64,000 nt of DNA from Bacteroidia bacterium (GCA_020845635.1 JADLFI010000018.1:146179-210178); one strand, 5' to 3'; counted from the stretch's first letter, positions 40,101 to 48,154 are shown. Numbers and translations are program-made. Notes: generated by a model from the letters alone, not told the origin.

Positions 40101-40434
40101 GGTGGTACGCTCTTCCTAAATGGTAATAAATATCATCATCTACATCTTCTTTGCCTGCTGCAAATATTAGGTATGGTAAAGGTTTTTCTTTGTTTTCTTT
40201 GGCGTAAAGCATACAAACTCCGTATTTATAATTAAATACAGGGTCTTTAGGATATAAACTTAATAGCTGTGAGTATAAAGGAAAAGCAGCAGTGTAATCA
40301 TTTTCTTTAAAATAATTATCTGCCTGTTTGCGTAATTCTTTTTCTGAGCCAAAGTTATTCTGGGCAAAAGAAAAATATCCCACAAGTACAGTAAAGATAA
40401 ATGTAAGAAATAAACTACGGGGATGGTTTCTCAT
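34129..40434 (-). CDS. Giant exported TPR/PD40/coiled-coil protein with three SPOR domains
   Basis: A 2101-aa protein. Signal peptide (1-24, ending FAQ); TPRs (about 28-150); a WD40-like PD40 propeller region (about 195-345, with YSSYGADGKNGRDIYKIS and LTPDGKTLYFCSKGHNSMGG); a CarboxypepD-regulatory-like beta domain (about 352-440); then about 1200 residues of Ala/Glu/Lys/Asn-rich coiled coil containing at least three related modules of about 120 residues (about 1065-1203, 1306-1425 and 1521-1645). Three SPOR domains end the protein (about 1700-1780, 1875-1955 and 2010-2095; VFKVQIGAF, VYTVQVGVY, IYKVQLGAF). SPOR domains bind denuded peptidoglycan. The front half resembles PorE-type T9SS proteins, with SPOR replacing OmpA. 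It likely tethers outer membrane or periplasmic complexes to the wall. It lies 9 bp after plsY. Confidence 0.85.
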   Translation of the reverse strand: MRNHPRSLFLTFIFTVLVGYFSFAQNNFGSEKELRKQADNYFKENDYTAAFPLYSQLLSLYPKDPVFNYKYGVCMLYAKENKEKPLPYLIFAAGKEDVDDDIYYHLGRAYHLNYRFDDAIAQYKIFKEKKKKSSTKLEVDLQIQQCENGKQLLKNISDLTVIDKREQNVSEYFRAYDLDNIGAKLVVKPDDLKTPYDIKKKEQSNIVIRQTSQDIYYSSYGADGKNGRDIYKISRLPNQGWGNPENLGSVINTPYDEDFPYLTPDGKTLYFCSKGHNSMGGYDIFRSELLSSGQWSRPVNLDFAINTPDDDIQYVTDPASDFAYFSSKRNSIDGKITVFKIRTERVPFSLAAIKGKVVSEMTPAVLAAKISIKNLNSGKFVGNFNSSAKDGIYRLKLNNGSKYEYTVEQPGLPPLTQIVEIPSMNEVRPLKQEIHLKNKDGATSMVIYNFFSDTVENNALETAELLKEKANLEVNYEEQVQEGIISEASINNAVADNKTLPNRNAYQEEPSQNTNSTNNSVQASDKTNNNLSNNKATATTDIKDKQQSGIKNTELLDIAKEDALETQKEADDLRDKSRQAYAFANLKNNAAQEKYKESETALNKATELTNIKDKQTQTDIAEKARKEGDLFTQQAIVSFNLAKELENEANNKQQEAFQAEQYAQDLEKAIASNSLETIEKYEKQNKEPEKENKPSIVALSDNLNKQVQEKNNELDRLEEERIALRDEIQDKKVEETDTQKALSKTKKEEEKIILQKQLEKITADKSKQEAALTKIESEIATLKTETEELELQAQINNEVINHINENRNSEVADIGAEDKQKLENQLSSLQNNNRIAKNKDTERANDKPQVNNTNTNSVNHKSSQNSSNITSVEDYTKYNNSIDESAKEKLQAEAAVAIHKADSISEILKSTTNNDEIIKLTETQKKYEEIAASKNLAANVISFNIYQKEYEGNKKALNSKSTEILESDTANYNNSLFLLENDYQKILNNKEKALSENSTSEKNTALSNIVNSQNIVLVRQRNLLEQANSSIAQNKEANKVTAEFKGINTDKNITAKEAVNELRPNYENYHTELTLNEKEAEIVRKSKEYIEFTTILKRAKELENAADNKAMQYVELKKQGEEKVIDSQRLIDLAAEEKKKDKRAALTEEAVRVDNEGRELIDNAEKAKVDAQNDMLKAAAIKSESDKYIESLTKEQQQKILAVYNNQIITESNTSESELAVNQSSGEDNQPITAINKTHNTENTKTVEPSKTNNNNLTEANNNNNLNTEKTTIDDASDEKNATVATPDQNQKIVGDKESILASIKAEPEYKGYASLKNEAEELKNLSESQKHAADSLKLQAERDAMNSNDLFEFAAAQRNKKDKKEAQARAEEMDKLARMNQEKADSAQIAASNTLAESNKKQNEADAYLKKIESNKATLYMMAYNNIVPDELLKTQSESMVAKNDNNTQLNNSNNTSKSSEINQTVQNIEPTVVQQNINQTNNNLVTNAPSKVQESAVDSELNNSKQGSDSMTVKVIYPDVKNTQEYSRYISLKYEVEKAEEEAKIMKARVDSAKALSQEKFEESNNKLEEAASLRKRKRKPLVAEAARLDHEAQLLENTADSLQVLANQANRNVIVKKEDSDKYIQSLDKNLALRIMRAIEGIPEPEVQTTTVQANIEKQDNIEQNTIPVITRVQTQAINSAPSHNSSNRIPMNPTLPDGIVFKVQIGAFNRPVADNAFGSVSPISGESIANSNLIRYTAGLFGTFEDAAKAKTELNNLKFNDAFIVAYCYGQRMSVTQARSLVRAGKDCKSGIASSTLATAQNVNTTTNITNTTTTNPPEKGNFESSQDNPAIALSNNSGNSVKDNLETGNRINYPTSVKQGETLPQQDIQTIKGLVYTVQVGVYSKPVKAGQLFNITPLYYELNQKGQYRYTSGIYNDIKQATAAKDEIVRIGVSDAFVTAYVNGQRIPMEQASAIEQQQGKGAFAQIQGMNEQPRVLQTETQNKAVPQNQPQVTTPITSEKSVAHNIIYKVQLGAFRNDVPVEIMNLYLSIADKGISNFKQDDLTIYTLGNFTQQAAAETVKNEVVAKGISDAFVIALNNGVKISLEEARKLTGNK

Positions 40435-40443
40435 AGAAAAAAT

Positions 40444-41148
40444 TTAATCTTTTTGTCTTATCTCAATTTTATTTTTTACCTCCACTTCTTCTTCCTTATC
40501 ATCTAACTTGTTTTTCTTTCCTTTCAGTAAATTTACCCTACTTTCTTTTTTACTAAACAGCCTCTCAATATTTTTCTGATGTGTAATAATTACGGCAACA
40601 CTAATCATTAAAGAAAAAATAACCATATCGGGCTGCGAGGTTTTAAATATTACCATAACCACAACAGGGAAAAATATGCCCGCCAGAATAGAACTTAAAG
40701 AAACATATCCGGTAATGATTAAAACTATTAAAAACAGCGCAATTGAAGCTAAAGCAGCCTGATGATTAAGTGCCAAAACTATGCCAAGAAGGGTGGCTAC
40801 CCCTTTTCCGCCTTTAAATCCTACATAAATAGGAAAAACATGACCTAATAAAGCACAAATCCCTAATCTTATCTTTAAATTGAAGAGTTCTTCCAGATTT
40901 TGGCCGCTTTCATACAAAACATAAAATAACTTTACAGCTATCCAACCTTTTAAAACATCAATAATGAGTACCGCAATACCCATTTTTTTTCCGAATACCC
41001 TAAAGGTATTAGTGGCTCCGGCATTTCCACTGCCATGTTCTCTTAAATCAATACCATAATAATACTTGCCCAACCAAACTGAGGTAGGAATTGACCCAAT
41101 TAAATAGGCAAAAACTAAAGCCAATATGTTAATAGGTGTAATTAGCAC
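40444..41148 (-). CDS. plsY: Glycerol-3-phosphate acyltransferase PlsY
   Basis: Acylates glycerol 3-phosphate from acyl-phosphate in the inner membrane, the first step of phospholipid synthesis. The 234-aa protein has the three PlsY motifs: SIPTSVWLGKYYYGIDLREHG then SGNAGATNTFRVFGKK, GHVFPIYVGFKGGKGVAT, and the later TGYVSLSSI helix region, with five membrane helices. The start is GTG at 41148; a -7 box (TAATTTTG, 41172 to 41165) lies 16 bp upstream. The charged C-terminal tail (KKNKLDDKEEEVEVKNK) is an addition beyond the usual length. It leads a five-gene leftward run. Confidence 0.93.
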   Translation of the reverse strand: MLITPINILALVFAYLIGSIPTSVWLGKYYYGIDLREHGSGNAGATNTFRVFGKKMGIAVLIIDVLKGWIAVKLFYVLYESGQNLEELFNLKIRLGICALLGHVFPIYVGFKGGKGVATLLGIVLALNHQAALASIALFLIVLIITGYVSLSSILAGIFFPVVVMVIFKTSQPDMVIFSLMISVAVIITHQKNIERLFSKKESRVNLLKGKKNKLDDKEEEVEVKNKIEIRQKD

Positions 41149-41164
41149 AATTAGTAATAATATG

Positions 41165-41172
41165 CAAAATTA
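41165..41172 (-). promoter_or_regulatory. -7 box TAATTTTG before plsY
   Basis: Exact TAnnTTTG on the minus strand, 16 bp before GTG 41148. Probable promoter for the whole plsY to mltG run (gaps of 9, 38, 16 and 9 bp). Confidence 0.55.
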
Positions 41173-41270
41173 ATAATAATTTAAATTAGCTTAGTCAAAG
41201 TAGCTATAGCTATCAACATTAGATTGTTAAAATAATCAATTTCCTATTTTACCTCAAAAATTATCTATTC

Positions 41271-41600
41271 TTATTTTTTAAAAATAAATACCACTGCCAG
41301 TAGTATAAATATAAAGGCTACCAAATAATTCCACTTAAATTGCTCATTCATCATAAAAACAGCAAACAGAATAAATACTGTTAAGCTTATTGCTTCTTGC
41401 AGGGTTTTTAATTGAAATAATGAAAAGTAATTACTACCTATACGGTTAGCCGGAACCTGCAAACAGTATTCCAACAAGGCTATTAACCAACTTACTAATA
41501 TTACTTTCCATAGATGTTGTTCTTTAAATTTTAGATGACCATACCAGGCAATAGTCATAAATATATTGGAAAAGGTTAAGAGAATAATTGTCTTAATCAT
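41271..41600 (-). CDS. DMT-superfamily small membrane protein (DUF486)
   Basis: The start is ATG 41600, giving 109 aa with four membrane helices. The sequence TFSNIFMTIAWYGHLKF, QVPANRIGSNYFSLFQLKTL and FAVFMMNEQFKWNYLVAF is diagnostic of DUF486, a short drug/metabolite-transporter-related family found widely as a single gene. The longer open frame to 41759 overlaps the divergent kinase gene and is rejected. A -7 box (TATTTTTG, 41627 to 41620) lies 19 bp before this start. Substrate unknown. Confidence 0.88.
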   Translation of the reverse strand: MIKTIILLTFSNIFMTIAWYGHLKFKEQHLWKVILVSWLIALLEYCLQVPANRIGSNYFSLFQLKTLQEAISLTVFILFAVFMMNEQFKWNYLVAFIFILLAVVFIFKK

Positions 41601-41619
41601 AGAATTATTTTTAAAAATG

Positions 41620-41627
41620 CAAAAATA
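41620..41627 (-). promoter_or_regulatory. -7 box TATTTTTG of the DUF486 gene
   Basis: Exact TAnnTTTG on the minus strand, 19 bp upstream of ATG 41600; supports that start over the longer frame. Confidence 0.5.
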
Positions 41628-41663
41628 TACTTGAATAGATATTTTACATAAAGTACAAAATAG

Positions 41664-41671
41664 TATATTTG
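41664..41671 (+). promoter_or_regulatory. -7 box TATATTTG of the BY-kinase gene
   Basis: Exact TAnnTTTG, 17 bp before GTG 41689, back to back with the DUF486 promoter. Confidence 0.6.
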
Positions 41672-41688
41672 CAAAATTTGAAAAAAGA

Positions 41689-44028
41689 GTGGAGAACGAA
41701 AAAACAGATGCCATCATCAGTATTAATGATTTAAAAGTACTTTGGCGTACTTTTATCAAAAACTGGTATATTATTTTTGCTTGTATTATTATTGCGTTTT
41801 CTCTGGCCTATTTTTATACCTACCGCCTTACTGATATATATGCTGCCTCCACACAAATTTTATTAAAGTCGAATGATACTTATGATTCTCAAAGTATTAT
41901 TCAAGGAGGTTATCAACCCATTGGATATAAGGATTATAGTGAAAATTACAACGCTATGCGTATTATTAAATCTTATGATTTAATAAAAGAAACCATCAAT
42001 AAACTAAATCTGGAAGTTTCATATTACATTAAAGGGAGGTTAAGAACCAAAGAACTTTATGAAAATTTACCTTTTAAAGTTGAGTTCACAGCTATAAATC
42101 CATTGCTTTATGAGCAACTTATTGAATTTCATATACTTAGTCCAACGCAATATAATGTTACTTATTTAATAGGGGAAAATCAAATTACTAAAGAAGGGTA
42201 TTTTGACCGTCCTTTAGTGTCCAAAGATTTTAATATCACGGTTTATAGTTCTTCGGCCATAAAAAATATGACCAAGAATAAAATTAAAGAAGTAGATTAT
42301 CTTATTCAGTTTCATAAAAAAGATTATTTAATAAGAAAATATCAGAATGCTATATCATTAGAGATTCCTGAATATAGTGGAATTGTTCAAATAACTTTAG
42401 AAGATATTATTCCGAGTAGGGCCATTACATTTTTAGATACGCTTGGAAAGGTATATATTGATAATACTTTGAATACCCGTTTAGACATCAATAGCCGTAC
42501 CCTGGTATATATTGACAAACAGCTTTCGGAGTTAACAGAAATGATGACTTCTATTGAAGATCGCCTTCAAAACTATAAACAGTCTGAAGAAATTTTGGAT
42601 TTAACAAAAGAAGAAGAAAATTATTTTGGGCTTCTTGTCTCAAATCAAACAGAATTAAATAGACTAGAGATATTAGAATCGTCATTTAACTCTTTAGAGA
42701 AATATATTATAGAAGATAAAGACCCGGAGTTTGTTCCTCCTACTATTTTCTTACCTTCTAATGATCAGTCCTTAACTGTTAATGTTAATGACCTGTATGC
42801 ATTACAGATGAATAAAATAAAGATTAAAAATTCGGCTACTGAAACTAGTCCTGAGTTTTTAGCTATTGAAAAAGAACTAAACGATAAGAAGATTACTATT
42901 TTAAATTACATTAGTAATACACGTCAGGCAATTGTTTCGCAAAAGCAAGCTTTAAAACAACAAGTACAAAAGTATGAGGGTAAAATTAGCCACATACCGA
43001 TGAAACAAAGAGAGTTGTTGAATATTGAAAGAAATTTAGAGGTTAATCAAAAAATGTATTCTTTCTTATTACAAAAGAAAGCTGAAAATACTATTGCCAG
43101 AGCCGGAATTGTTCCACAAAGTAAAATTATTGAATCTGCTTTATCATTGGGAATTGTTAAACCTAACAAAACTAAAATTACTTATACATTTGTTGGAGTT
43201 GGTTTTCTTATTAGTTTAATTATTATTGCTATACGTACATCATTCTATGAAACTATAGACACTTTAACTGAGTTAAAACAAAAAACAAACCTTACCATAT
43301 TGGGCGAGGTAATTCATGATGATAATTTCTCCAATGTTGAAATTGCTTTAAATGACAATCCACGGTCAACAGTAACCGAATCATTTAGGACACTGCGAAC
43401 CAACTTGCAGTTTATGAACAATTCCGAAAGAAATTGCCAGATCTATTTATTAACCTCAAACCACCCAAGCGAAGGAAAAACCTTTTGTGCCGTTAATTTA
43501 GGAGCCTTGTTGGCTAGAGGAGAAAGAAAAGTGCTTATTTTGGAATTGGATTTACATAAGCCAAGAGTATATAAAGCTTTAGGGATTAGCAACTCACCAT
43601 TAGGTATTACCAGTATATTGGTTGGTAAAAGTACACCTGAAGAAAATATTACTAAAACCTCTGTAAAAAATTTGGATGTTATGCTTTCGGGTACTATTGC
43701 CCCTAATGCATCGGAGTTAATATTAAGCAAAAATATGCAGAAAATATTTGATTTTGGGAAACAGAACTATGATTATATTATTGTTGATACACCACCTGTT
43801 TCGCTTATATCTGATGCTTTTGTATTAATGAAAGAAGCTGATGTAAATATTTTTGTGATGAACACCAAGTACCCGTACCGTCACGGGTTAAACCATGCTA
43901 AAGATATAGCTGAAACTCAAAATCCTAAAAACTTCTGTTTGGTGTTAAATGAGGTCAGAAAACTAAGAAACAATTATTATTACAAAAGATACGGTGGATC
44001 TTATCATTATTATGCCGAATCAAAATAG
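41689..44028 (+). CDS. Polysaccharide co-polymerase/BY-type tyrosine kinase (Wzc-like)
   Basis: A 779-aa inner membrane protein controlling exopolysaccharide chain length and export. It has a cytoplasmic start, membrane helix 1 (about 23-43), a large periplasmic Wzz plus GNVR region with coiled coil (about 44-495), helix 2 (about 500-520) and a cytosolic kinase domain. Kinase motifs: Walker A SNHPSEGKT (589-597), Walker A' LILELDLHKPR with D621, Walker B YIIVDTPPV (about 695-704). Seven tyrosines lie in the last 17 residues (YYYKRYGGSYHYY), the autophosphorylation cluster. The start is GTG 41689. An ABC exporter follows 11 bp downstream. The Wza-like outer membrane channel usually next to Wzc is not in the window. 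Confidence 0.93.
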   Translation: MENEKTDAIISINDLKVLWRTFIKNWYIIFACIIIAFSLAYFYTYRLTDIYAASTQILLKSNDTYDSQSIIQGGYQPIGYKDYSENYNAMRIIKSYDLIKETINKLNLEVSYYIKGRLRTKELYENLPFKVEFTAINPLLYEQLIEFHILSPTQYNVTYLIGENQITKEGYFDRPLVSKDFNITVYSSSAIKNMTKNKIKEVDYLIQFHKKDYLIRKYQNAISLEIPEYSGIVQITLEDIIPSRAITFLDTLGKVYIDNTLNTRLDINSRTLVYIDKQLSELTEMMTSIEDRLQNYKQSEEILDLTKEEENYFGLLVSNQTELNRLEILESSFNSLEKYIIEDKDPEFVPPTIFLPSNDQSLTVNVNDLYALQMNKIKIKNSATETSPEFLAIEKELNDKKITILNYISNTRQAIVSQKQALKQQVQKYEGKISHIPMKQRELLNIERNLEVNQKMYSFLLQKKAENTIARAGIVPQSKIIESALSLGIVKPNKTKITYTFVGVGFLISLIIIAIRTSFYETIDTLTELKQKTNLTILGEVIHDDNFSNVEIALNDNPRSTVTESFRTLRTNLQFMNNSERNCQIYLLTSNHPSEGKTFCAVNLGALLARGERKVLILELDLHKPRVYKALGISNSPLGITSILVGKSTPEENITKTSVKNLDVMLSGTIAPNASELILSKNMQKIFDFGKQNYDYIIVDTPPVSLISDAFVLMKEADVNIFVMNTKYPYRHGLNHAKDIAETQNPKNFCLVLNEVRKLRNNYYYKRYGGSYHYYAESK

Positions 44029-44039
44029 AAAATAGCATC

Positions 44040-45836
44040 TTGATGAAGAATATGTTATTTAAAAATATTGTTTTCTCAACCTTAAGGGATATCAACAGTA
44101 TTCTTTTTGCTCATCATAAAAAGAAAGTAGTACTGATGATTATTCTTATTCTTATAGGCGGAGTTCTTGATGTATTAGGTTTGGCTGCAATATTGCCGGT
44201 TGCCACATTGATTTTTGACCCTACTATAATTCATAATAATAAAATTGTTTATGCTATTTTTAATGGTTTAGGGTTTGAAAAAACCAACTCATTTTTGTAC
44301 TTTACATTAATATGCTTTTGGATTATTTTTATTTTAAAGAACATTGCATCAACCCTTATTACCTATATTCAATCAAGATTCTCGTATAACGTGGCTGCCG
44401 ATATTTCGCAAAAACAGTTCAGAAATATTATTAATCATGATTTGCAATATTTTAATGAACATAATAGCACCAATCTGGTTAGGAATATTCAAATAATGCC
44501 TTTCCATTTCTCTACATACCTGCTTTTGCCAATGCTTATTCTCATTTCCGAAGCGGTTGTTTTACTAATTATTTTAATTAGTATTTCGCTTTATAACATT
44601 ACGGTTATTGGGTTAATGGCTGCAACTTTAGCCCCTTCGTTTTTTTTAACCTATAGGCTTATTAAAAACAGAACTCAATACTATGAGAAGGAAAAGAATA
44701 GGTTAAATACCGAACTTACCCGTCAAGCCTATCAAACTATTCATGGTTATATTGATGTGAAATTATTTAATAAAGAGAATTTCTTTATTAGCATTTTCAA
44801 GTTTATGCAAAATAAATTTCAAAGAGTATTTACCAATGCATTTACCTTAAATTTAGTACCAAGCAAAATAATTGAAATTACAGCTATAAGTGGTGTAATT
44901 ATTATGTTTGCTTATACCTTGTTTATTCCAGGGGCTAAAGATAGCATATCGGTAATGCTGCCAATTTTTATCGCTGCCGCTTATAGAGTTATGCCCTCTA
45001 TGAATAGAATGCTTATTGCCTTAGGGAGTTTAAAAGGCTTTCAATATGTTATTCCTATTTTAAAAGAAGGATTACAACCTGTTGTCAATACTAGCCAACC
45101 GGCCGAAGAGTCAGATTTCTCATTTCATGAAAGTATTGAGTTTAAAGAGGTAACTTATAAATATCCAAGTGGCAAAAAACTTTCGGTTGATCACCTGAAC
45201 CTAAAAATAAAGAAAGGACAGAAGATAGGTATTATTGGTTCATCAGGTTCGGGAAAAACAACAGTAATAAATATTTTACTCCGTTTTATTAAAGAAGATT
45301 CGGGTGGTATTTTTGTAGATAATAAGAAATTAACTGTTGCTGAGGATAATCAATGGCGACAAATTATTGGTTATGTTAAACAATCGGTGTTTATTATTGA
45401 TGGCAACTTTTACGAAAATATTGCTTTTGGTGTAGAGCGCAAAGATGTTGATATGAATAAGCTTAACAGAGTACTTGAACTATCAAAACTTAAAGAGGTT
45501 GTCGAAAAGTCGGCTCAAGGGCTTGATTCAAATATTGGCGAAAATGGAACCAAATTATCGGGCGGGCAGCGCCAAAGAATAGCTATTGCACGTGCTTTAT
45601 ATAAAGATGCCCAAATTTTGGTATTTGATGAAGCAACTAGCGCTTTAGATTCAAATACGGAAAAGGAAATTACCGAATCAATTGATGCTATTTCGTTAGA
45701 AAACAAAACCATGTTTATTATTGCACATCGAATTACTACACTAAAAAGCTGCGATATAATTTATGAAATGACAGAAGGTAAAATTACCGGTACTTTTTCT
45801 TATTCGGAGTTGGCTCAAAGAGAACTAAGCGAATAG
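44040..45836 (+). CDS. ABC exporter with fused permease and ATPase (MsbA/PglK flippase-like)
   Basis: A 598-aa half-transporter: six membrane helices (about residues 28-330), then an ATPase domain with Walker A GSSGSGKTT, Q-loop VKQSVF, signature LSGGQRQRIAIARAL, Walker B ILVFDEATSALD and H-loop IAHRITTL. It begins 11 bp after the Wzc-like kinase, so it probably flips or exports a lipid-linked glycan for the same polymer. A general lipid or peptide exporter role is the alternative. Complete. Confidence 0.9.
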   Translation: MMKNMLFKNIVFSTLRDINSILFAHHKKKVVLMIILILIGGVLDVLGLAAILPVATLIFDPTIIHNNKIVYAIFNGLGFEKTNSFLYFTLICFWIIFILKNIASTLITYIQSRFSYNVAADISQKQFRNIINHDLQYFNEHNSTNLVRNIQIMPFHFSTYLLLPMLILISEAVVLLIILISISLYNITVIGLMAATLAPSFFLTYRLIKNRTQYYEKEKNRLNTELTRQAYQTIHGYIDVKLFNKENFFISIFKFMQNKFQRVFTNAFTLNLVPSKIIEITAISGVIIMFAYTLFIPGAKDSISVMLPIFIAAAYRVMPSMNRMLIALGSLKGFQYVIPILKEGLQPVVNTSQPAEESDFSFHESIEFKEVTYKYPSGKKLSVDHLNLKIKKGQKIGIIGSSGSGKTTVINILLRFIKEDSGGIFVDNKKLTVAEDNQWRQIIGYVKQSVFIIDGNFYENIAFGVERKDVDMNKLNRVLELSKLKEVVEKSAQGLDSNIGENGTKLSGGQRQRIAIARALYKDAQILVFDEATSALDSNTEKEITESIDAISLENKTMFIIAHRITTLKSCDIIYEMTEGKITGTFSYSELAQRELSE

Positions 45837-45868
45837 TTTCATTTTCTTAATTTTTTCCTATCCTTTGT

Positions 45869-46378
45869 TTACTTGGGTTTAAGACTTCTCTCTAATTTCC
45901 GTTCTATTCTCTCTAATACAATTTCCATTGCTTTGCTTTTCTGAGTTCCTATCAGGAGTTTCTTATTGTTCATAAATATTAATTGCAAACCGGTGTTCCC
46001 TGATACGGTATAAGCCTTACCTTTAAGGCTAATTCTATAGCCCCATCCGCCAAACTCCATAATGGGCGAGTATTTTCTAAGATAGCATTTGGAAAGTTCC
46101 GCCCATGGGAAATAACGATAATTAATATGTATAGGGAAAAATCGAACATACACACCATCTTTTTTTATAATTGTGTCTAATCTCAATATTAAAAAAAGAA
46201 TTATAATCGAAATAACAATGCATCCAAAGATTAGTATGTCTATTAACTCAACATTATTAGGGGCTGTATAATATAAAAATACTTTATGGCAGAATAAGCC
46301 TAACAAAGCCAACATCAGCATCCATAGCCACCATTGATTAAACTTTTGCTTTTCTACGAATAACGCATCGTTTGTCAT
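45869..46378 (-). CDS. Membrane protein with PH-like domain, function unknown
   Basis: A 169-aa protein with two membrane helices (about 17-35 and 46-64) followed by a beta-rich domain resembling bacterial PH-like domains (VYVRFFPIHINYRYFPWAEL, then GWGYRISLKGKAYTV and GLQLIFMNNKKLLIGTQKS). No catalytic residue pattern. It follows the outer membrane-type protein by 35 bp on the same strand and is likely the last gene of a pcm-led run. Confidence 0.7.
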   Translation of the reverse strand: MTNDALFVEKQKFNQWWLWMLMLALLGLFCHKVFLYYTAPNNVELIDILIFGCIVISIIILFLILRLDTIIKKDGVYVRFFPIHINYRYFPWAELSKCYLRKYSPIMEFGGWGYRISLKGKAYTVSGNTGLQLIFMNNKKLLIGTQKSKAMEIVLERIERKLERSLKPK

Positions 46379-46413
46379 TTATGAGGCCATTATACCGAAA
46401 AAAATGAGTGTGA

Positions 46414-47319
46414 TTAAAAGTGGAAGTTAAACATTAAAGCGCCTCCACTATTATCATTATCTATACCAAAACTTTTGGTTCCACTTTTGGCCAGGGTGTT
46501 ATTCTTTACACTCCCGTTGGCAATATCCCAACTTTCGGTGGAAATTTTTCCGTCATTCTGATTAAAGTACATTACACTTATTCCAAACTCAACACCTAAC
46601 GACATTTTAGGTAAAATAAAATATTCAACACCTACAAAACCTCTGGCTGCTACTTTTAATCCCAATCCTGAGTTTTCTGATTGAATACGTTTATTGGCCT
46701 GATAGCTGGCATAACCTGTGGGGCTGGTTGTAGTAAAATCGGTACTGGTGGGCGAAACATTTAAATTACTAAAACTATTTCCATAACTATACATTGATTT
46801 GGTTGAGGAAACACCAAGAATACCTTCTATTCCATATAAACCCTGTAAGCGATTTTTTCCTCTTCTGTACTCTTTTCCAAAAGCTAATGTAATTTCAGAG
46901 TTGCTTTTCTTGAATTTATCTTTAATATAAACGGTGTCTAACACAGTATTCACATTGTCAACAACCGAATTGGTTAGTGTTTTTGATTGCAAAGCAATAC
47001 GTACCTTGGCTCTGTAGGCCTCATTTGATTTAATAAAATATTTGCCGCCAATGGTTAAAGGATAATTAGCTAATGAATTAACTGAAGGGGAGCTTGCTCC
47101 TTTGTCAGAAAATAATGCTCCAAAGTACGATAAGAACGGGGAAGCATCAACACTCAAAGCCCAGTCTCCGCTATCGGGAAGTACGGTGTAGCCTCTTTTT
47201 GAGAGTAGGGTAGAAGAACCTGATTGCTTTTCGGGAGGCATTTGAGAAAAGGATTTCTTATAGGGTAAAACACCGGTAAGAATTACCATTACTGCTATAT
47301 AAAGGTACTTTTTTTGCAT
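46414..47319 (-). CDS. Predicted outer membrane beta-barrel protein
   Basis: A 301-aa protein with signal peptide ending KKSFSQ. The rest shows alternating aromatic/hydrophobic strands (FLSYFGALF, LTIGGKYFI, EITLAFGKEYRRG, MSLGVEFGISVMYF) and ends in GGALMFNFHF, a typical barrel-closing strand with terminal Phe. No close family is recognised. Gap to pcm is 81 bp, to the PH-like gene 35 bp. Confidence 0.72.
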   Translation of the reverse strand: MQKKYLYIAVMVILTGVLPYKKSFSQMPPEKQSGSSTLLSKRGYTVLPDSGDWALSVDASPFLSYFGALFSDKGASSPSVNSLANYPLTIGGKYFIKSNEAYRAKVRIALQSKTLTNSVVDNVNTVLDTVYIKDKFKKSNSEITLAFGKEYRRGKNRLQGLYGIEGILGVSSTKSMYSYGNSFSNLNVSPTSTDFTTTSPTGYASYQANKRIQSENSGLGLKVAARGFVGVEYFILPKMSLGVEFGISVMYFNQNDGKISTESWDIANGSVKNNTLAKSGTKSFGIDNDNSGGALMFNFHF

Positions 47320-47400
47320 TTTTCTATTATTTATTTAGGAAACGATTATTTGAGTTTTTTATTGACAATGTATATTTTTTTTTGAGAACTACCATCAATT

Positions 47401-48048
47401 TTAATGTTTTTGTTCCAATAGCGGAACAAATTGAAAATCACCATGAAGTTGAGATTCAAAGTTATTTTCATCAATCTTTGTAATAGAATACATTTTTTGA
47501 CCTTTATTATCGCCCACTGGGATAACCATTGTGCCCCCAACTTTTAATTGATGTTTTAAAGGCTCGGGGACATAAGGTGCACCAGCCGTTACTAGTATTT
47601 TATCAAAAGGGGCAAAAGGTGGTAAACCTAAATAACCATCGCCATAAAATAGCTTAGGATTGATGTTTAACAGAGGTAAAAATTTTTTTGTTTTTTCATA
47701 TAAGTATTTTTGCCTTTCAATACTAAACACTTTAGCTCCCAACCCACACAATACAGAAGTTTGATAGCCACTACCAGTACCTATTTCAAGGATTTTTTCG
47801 TTTTTGACTACATTAAGTAATTGTGTTTGAAATGCTACTGTATAAGGTTGTGATATTGTTTGTCCTTCACCAATTTGAAAGGCTCTATTTTCATAGGCAA
47901 ATTCAAAAAACGCTTCATCAAGAAAAGCATGACGGGGAATTTGTGCCATTACGGCCAATACGTTTCCATTCACAATACCCATTTCTTTGAGCATTTCAAC
48001 CATTTGAAGTCTTCTGCCTTTATGTTTAAAGCTATCTTTTATTTGCAT
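47401..48048 (-). CDS. pcm: Protein-L-isoaspartate O-methyltransferase
   Basis: Repairs isoaspartyl residues in aged proteins with SAM. The start is set at ATG 48048 (MQIKDSFKHKGRRLQMVEML); a longer frame begins at 48093 but lies upstream of a -7 box (TATTTTTG, 48081 to 48074) and adds nothing family-like. The 215-aa product has IPRHAFLDEAF, the active-site GEGQTISQPYTVAFQ, the SAM loop KILEIGTGSGYQTSVL, and ILVTAGAPYVPEPLKHQLKV. Length is normal. Confidence 0.93.
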   Translation of the reverse strand: MQIKDSFKHKGRRLQMVEMLKEMGIVNGNVLAVMAQIPRHAFLDEAFFEFAYENRAFQIGEGQTISQPYTVAFQTQLLNVVKNEKILEIGTGSGYQTSVLCGLGAKVFSIERQKYLYEKTKKFLPLLNINPKLFYGDGYLGLPPFAPFDKILVTAGAPYVPEPLKHQLKVGGTMVIPVGDNKGQKMYSITKIDENNFESQLHGDFQFVPLLEQKH

Positions 48049-48073
48049 TACACTTCTAATTAAAGTTTTTATA

Positions 48074-48081
48074 CAAAAATA
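48074..48081 (-). promoter_or_regulatory. -7 box TATTTTTG of pcm
   Basis: Exact TAnnTTTG on the minus strand, 25 bp before ATG 48048; decides the start of pcm. Confidence 0.55.
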
Positions 48082-48154
48082 AAAATACGGCATACTAACA
48101 CGCCACTGTTATAAAAAAGAAATAACCAACTTATTGTTTGTAAAATTGACATCT

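Noticed and set aside
41601..41759. N-terminal extension of the DUF486 gene
   Set aside because: It would overlap the divergent kinase gene and both promoters; family proteins start at the ATG at 41600.
47346..47540. Minus-strand frame of 64 codons at the end of pcm
   Set aside because: Mostly out-of-frame shadow of pcm with no independent support.
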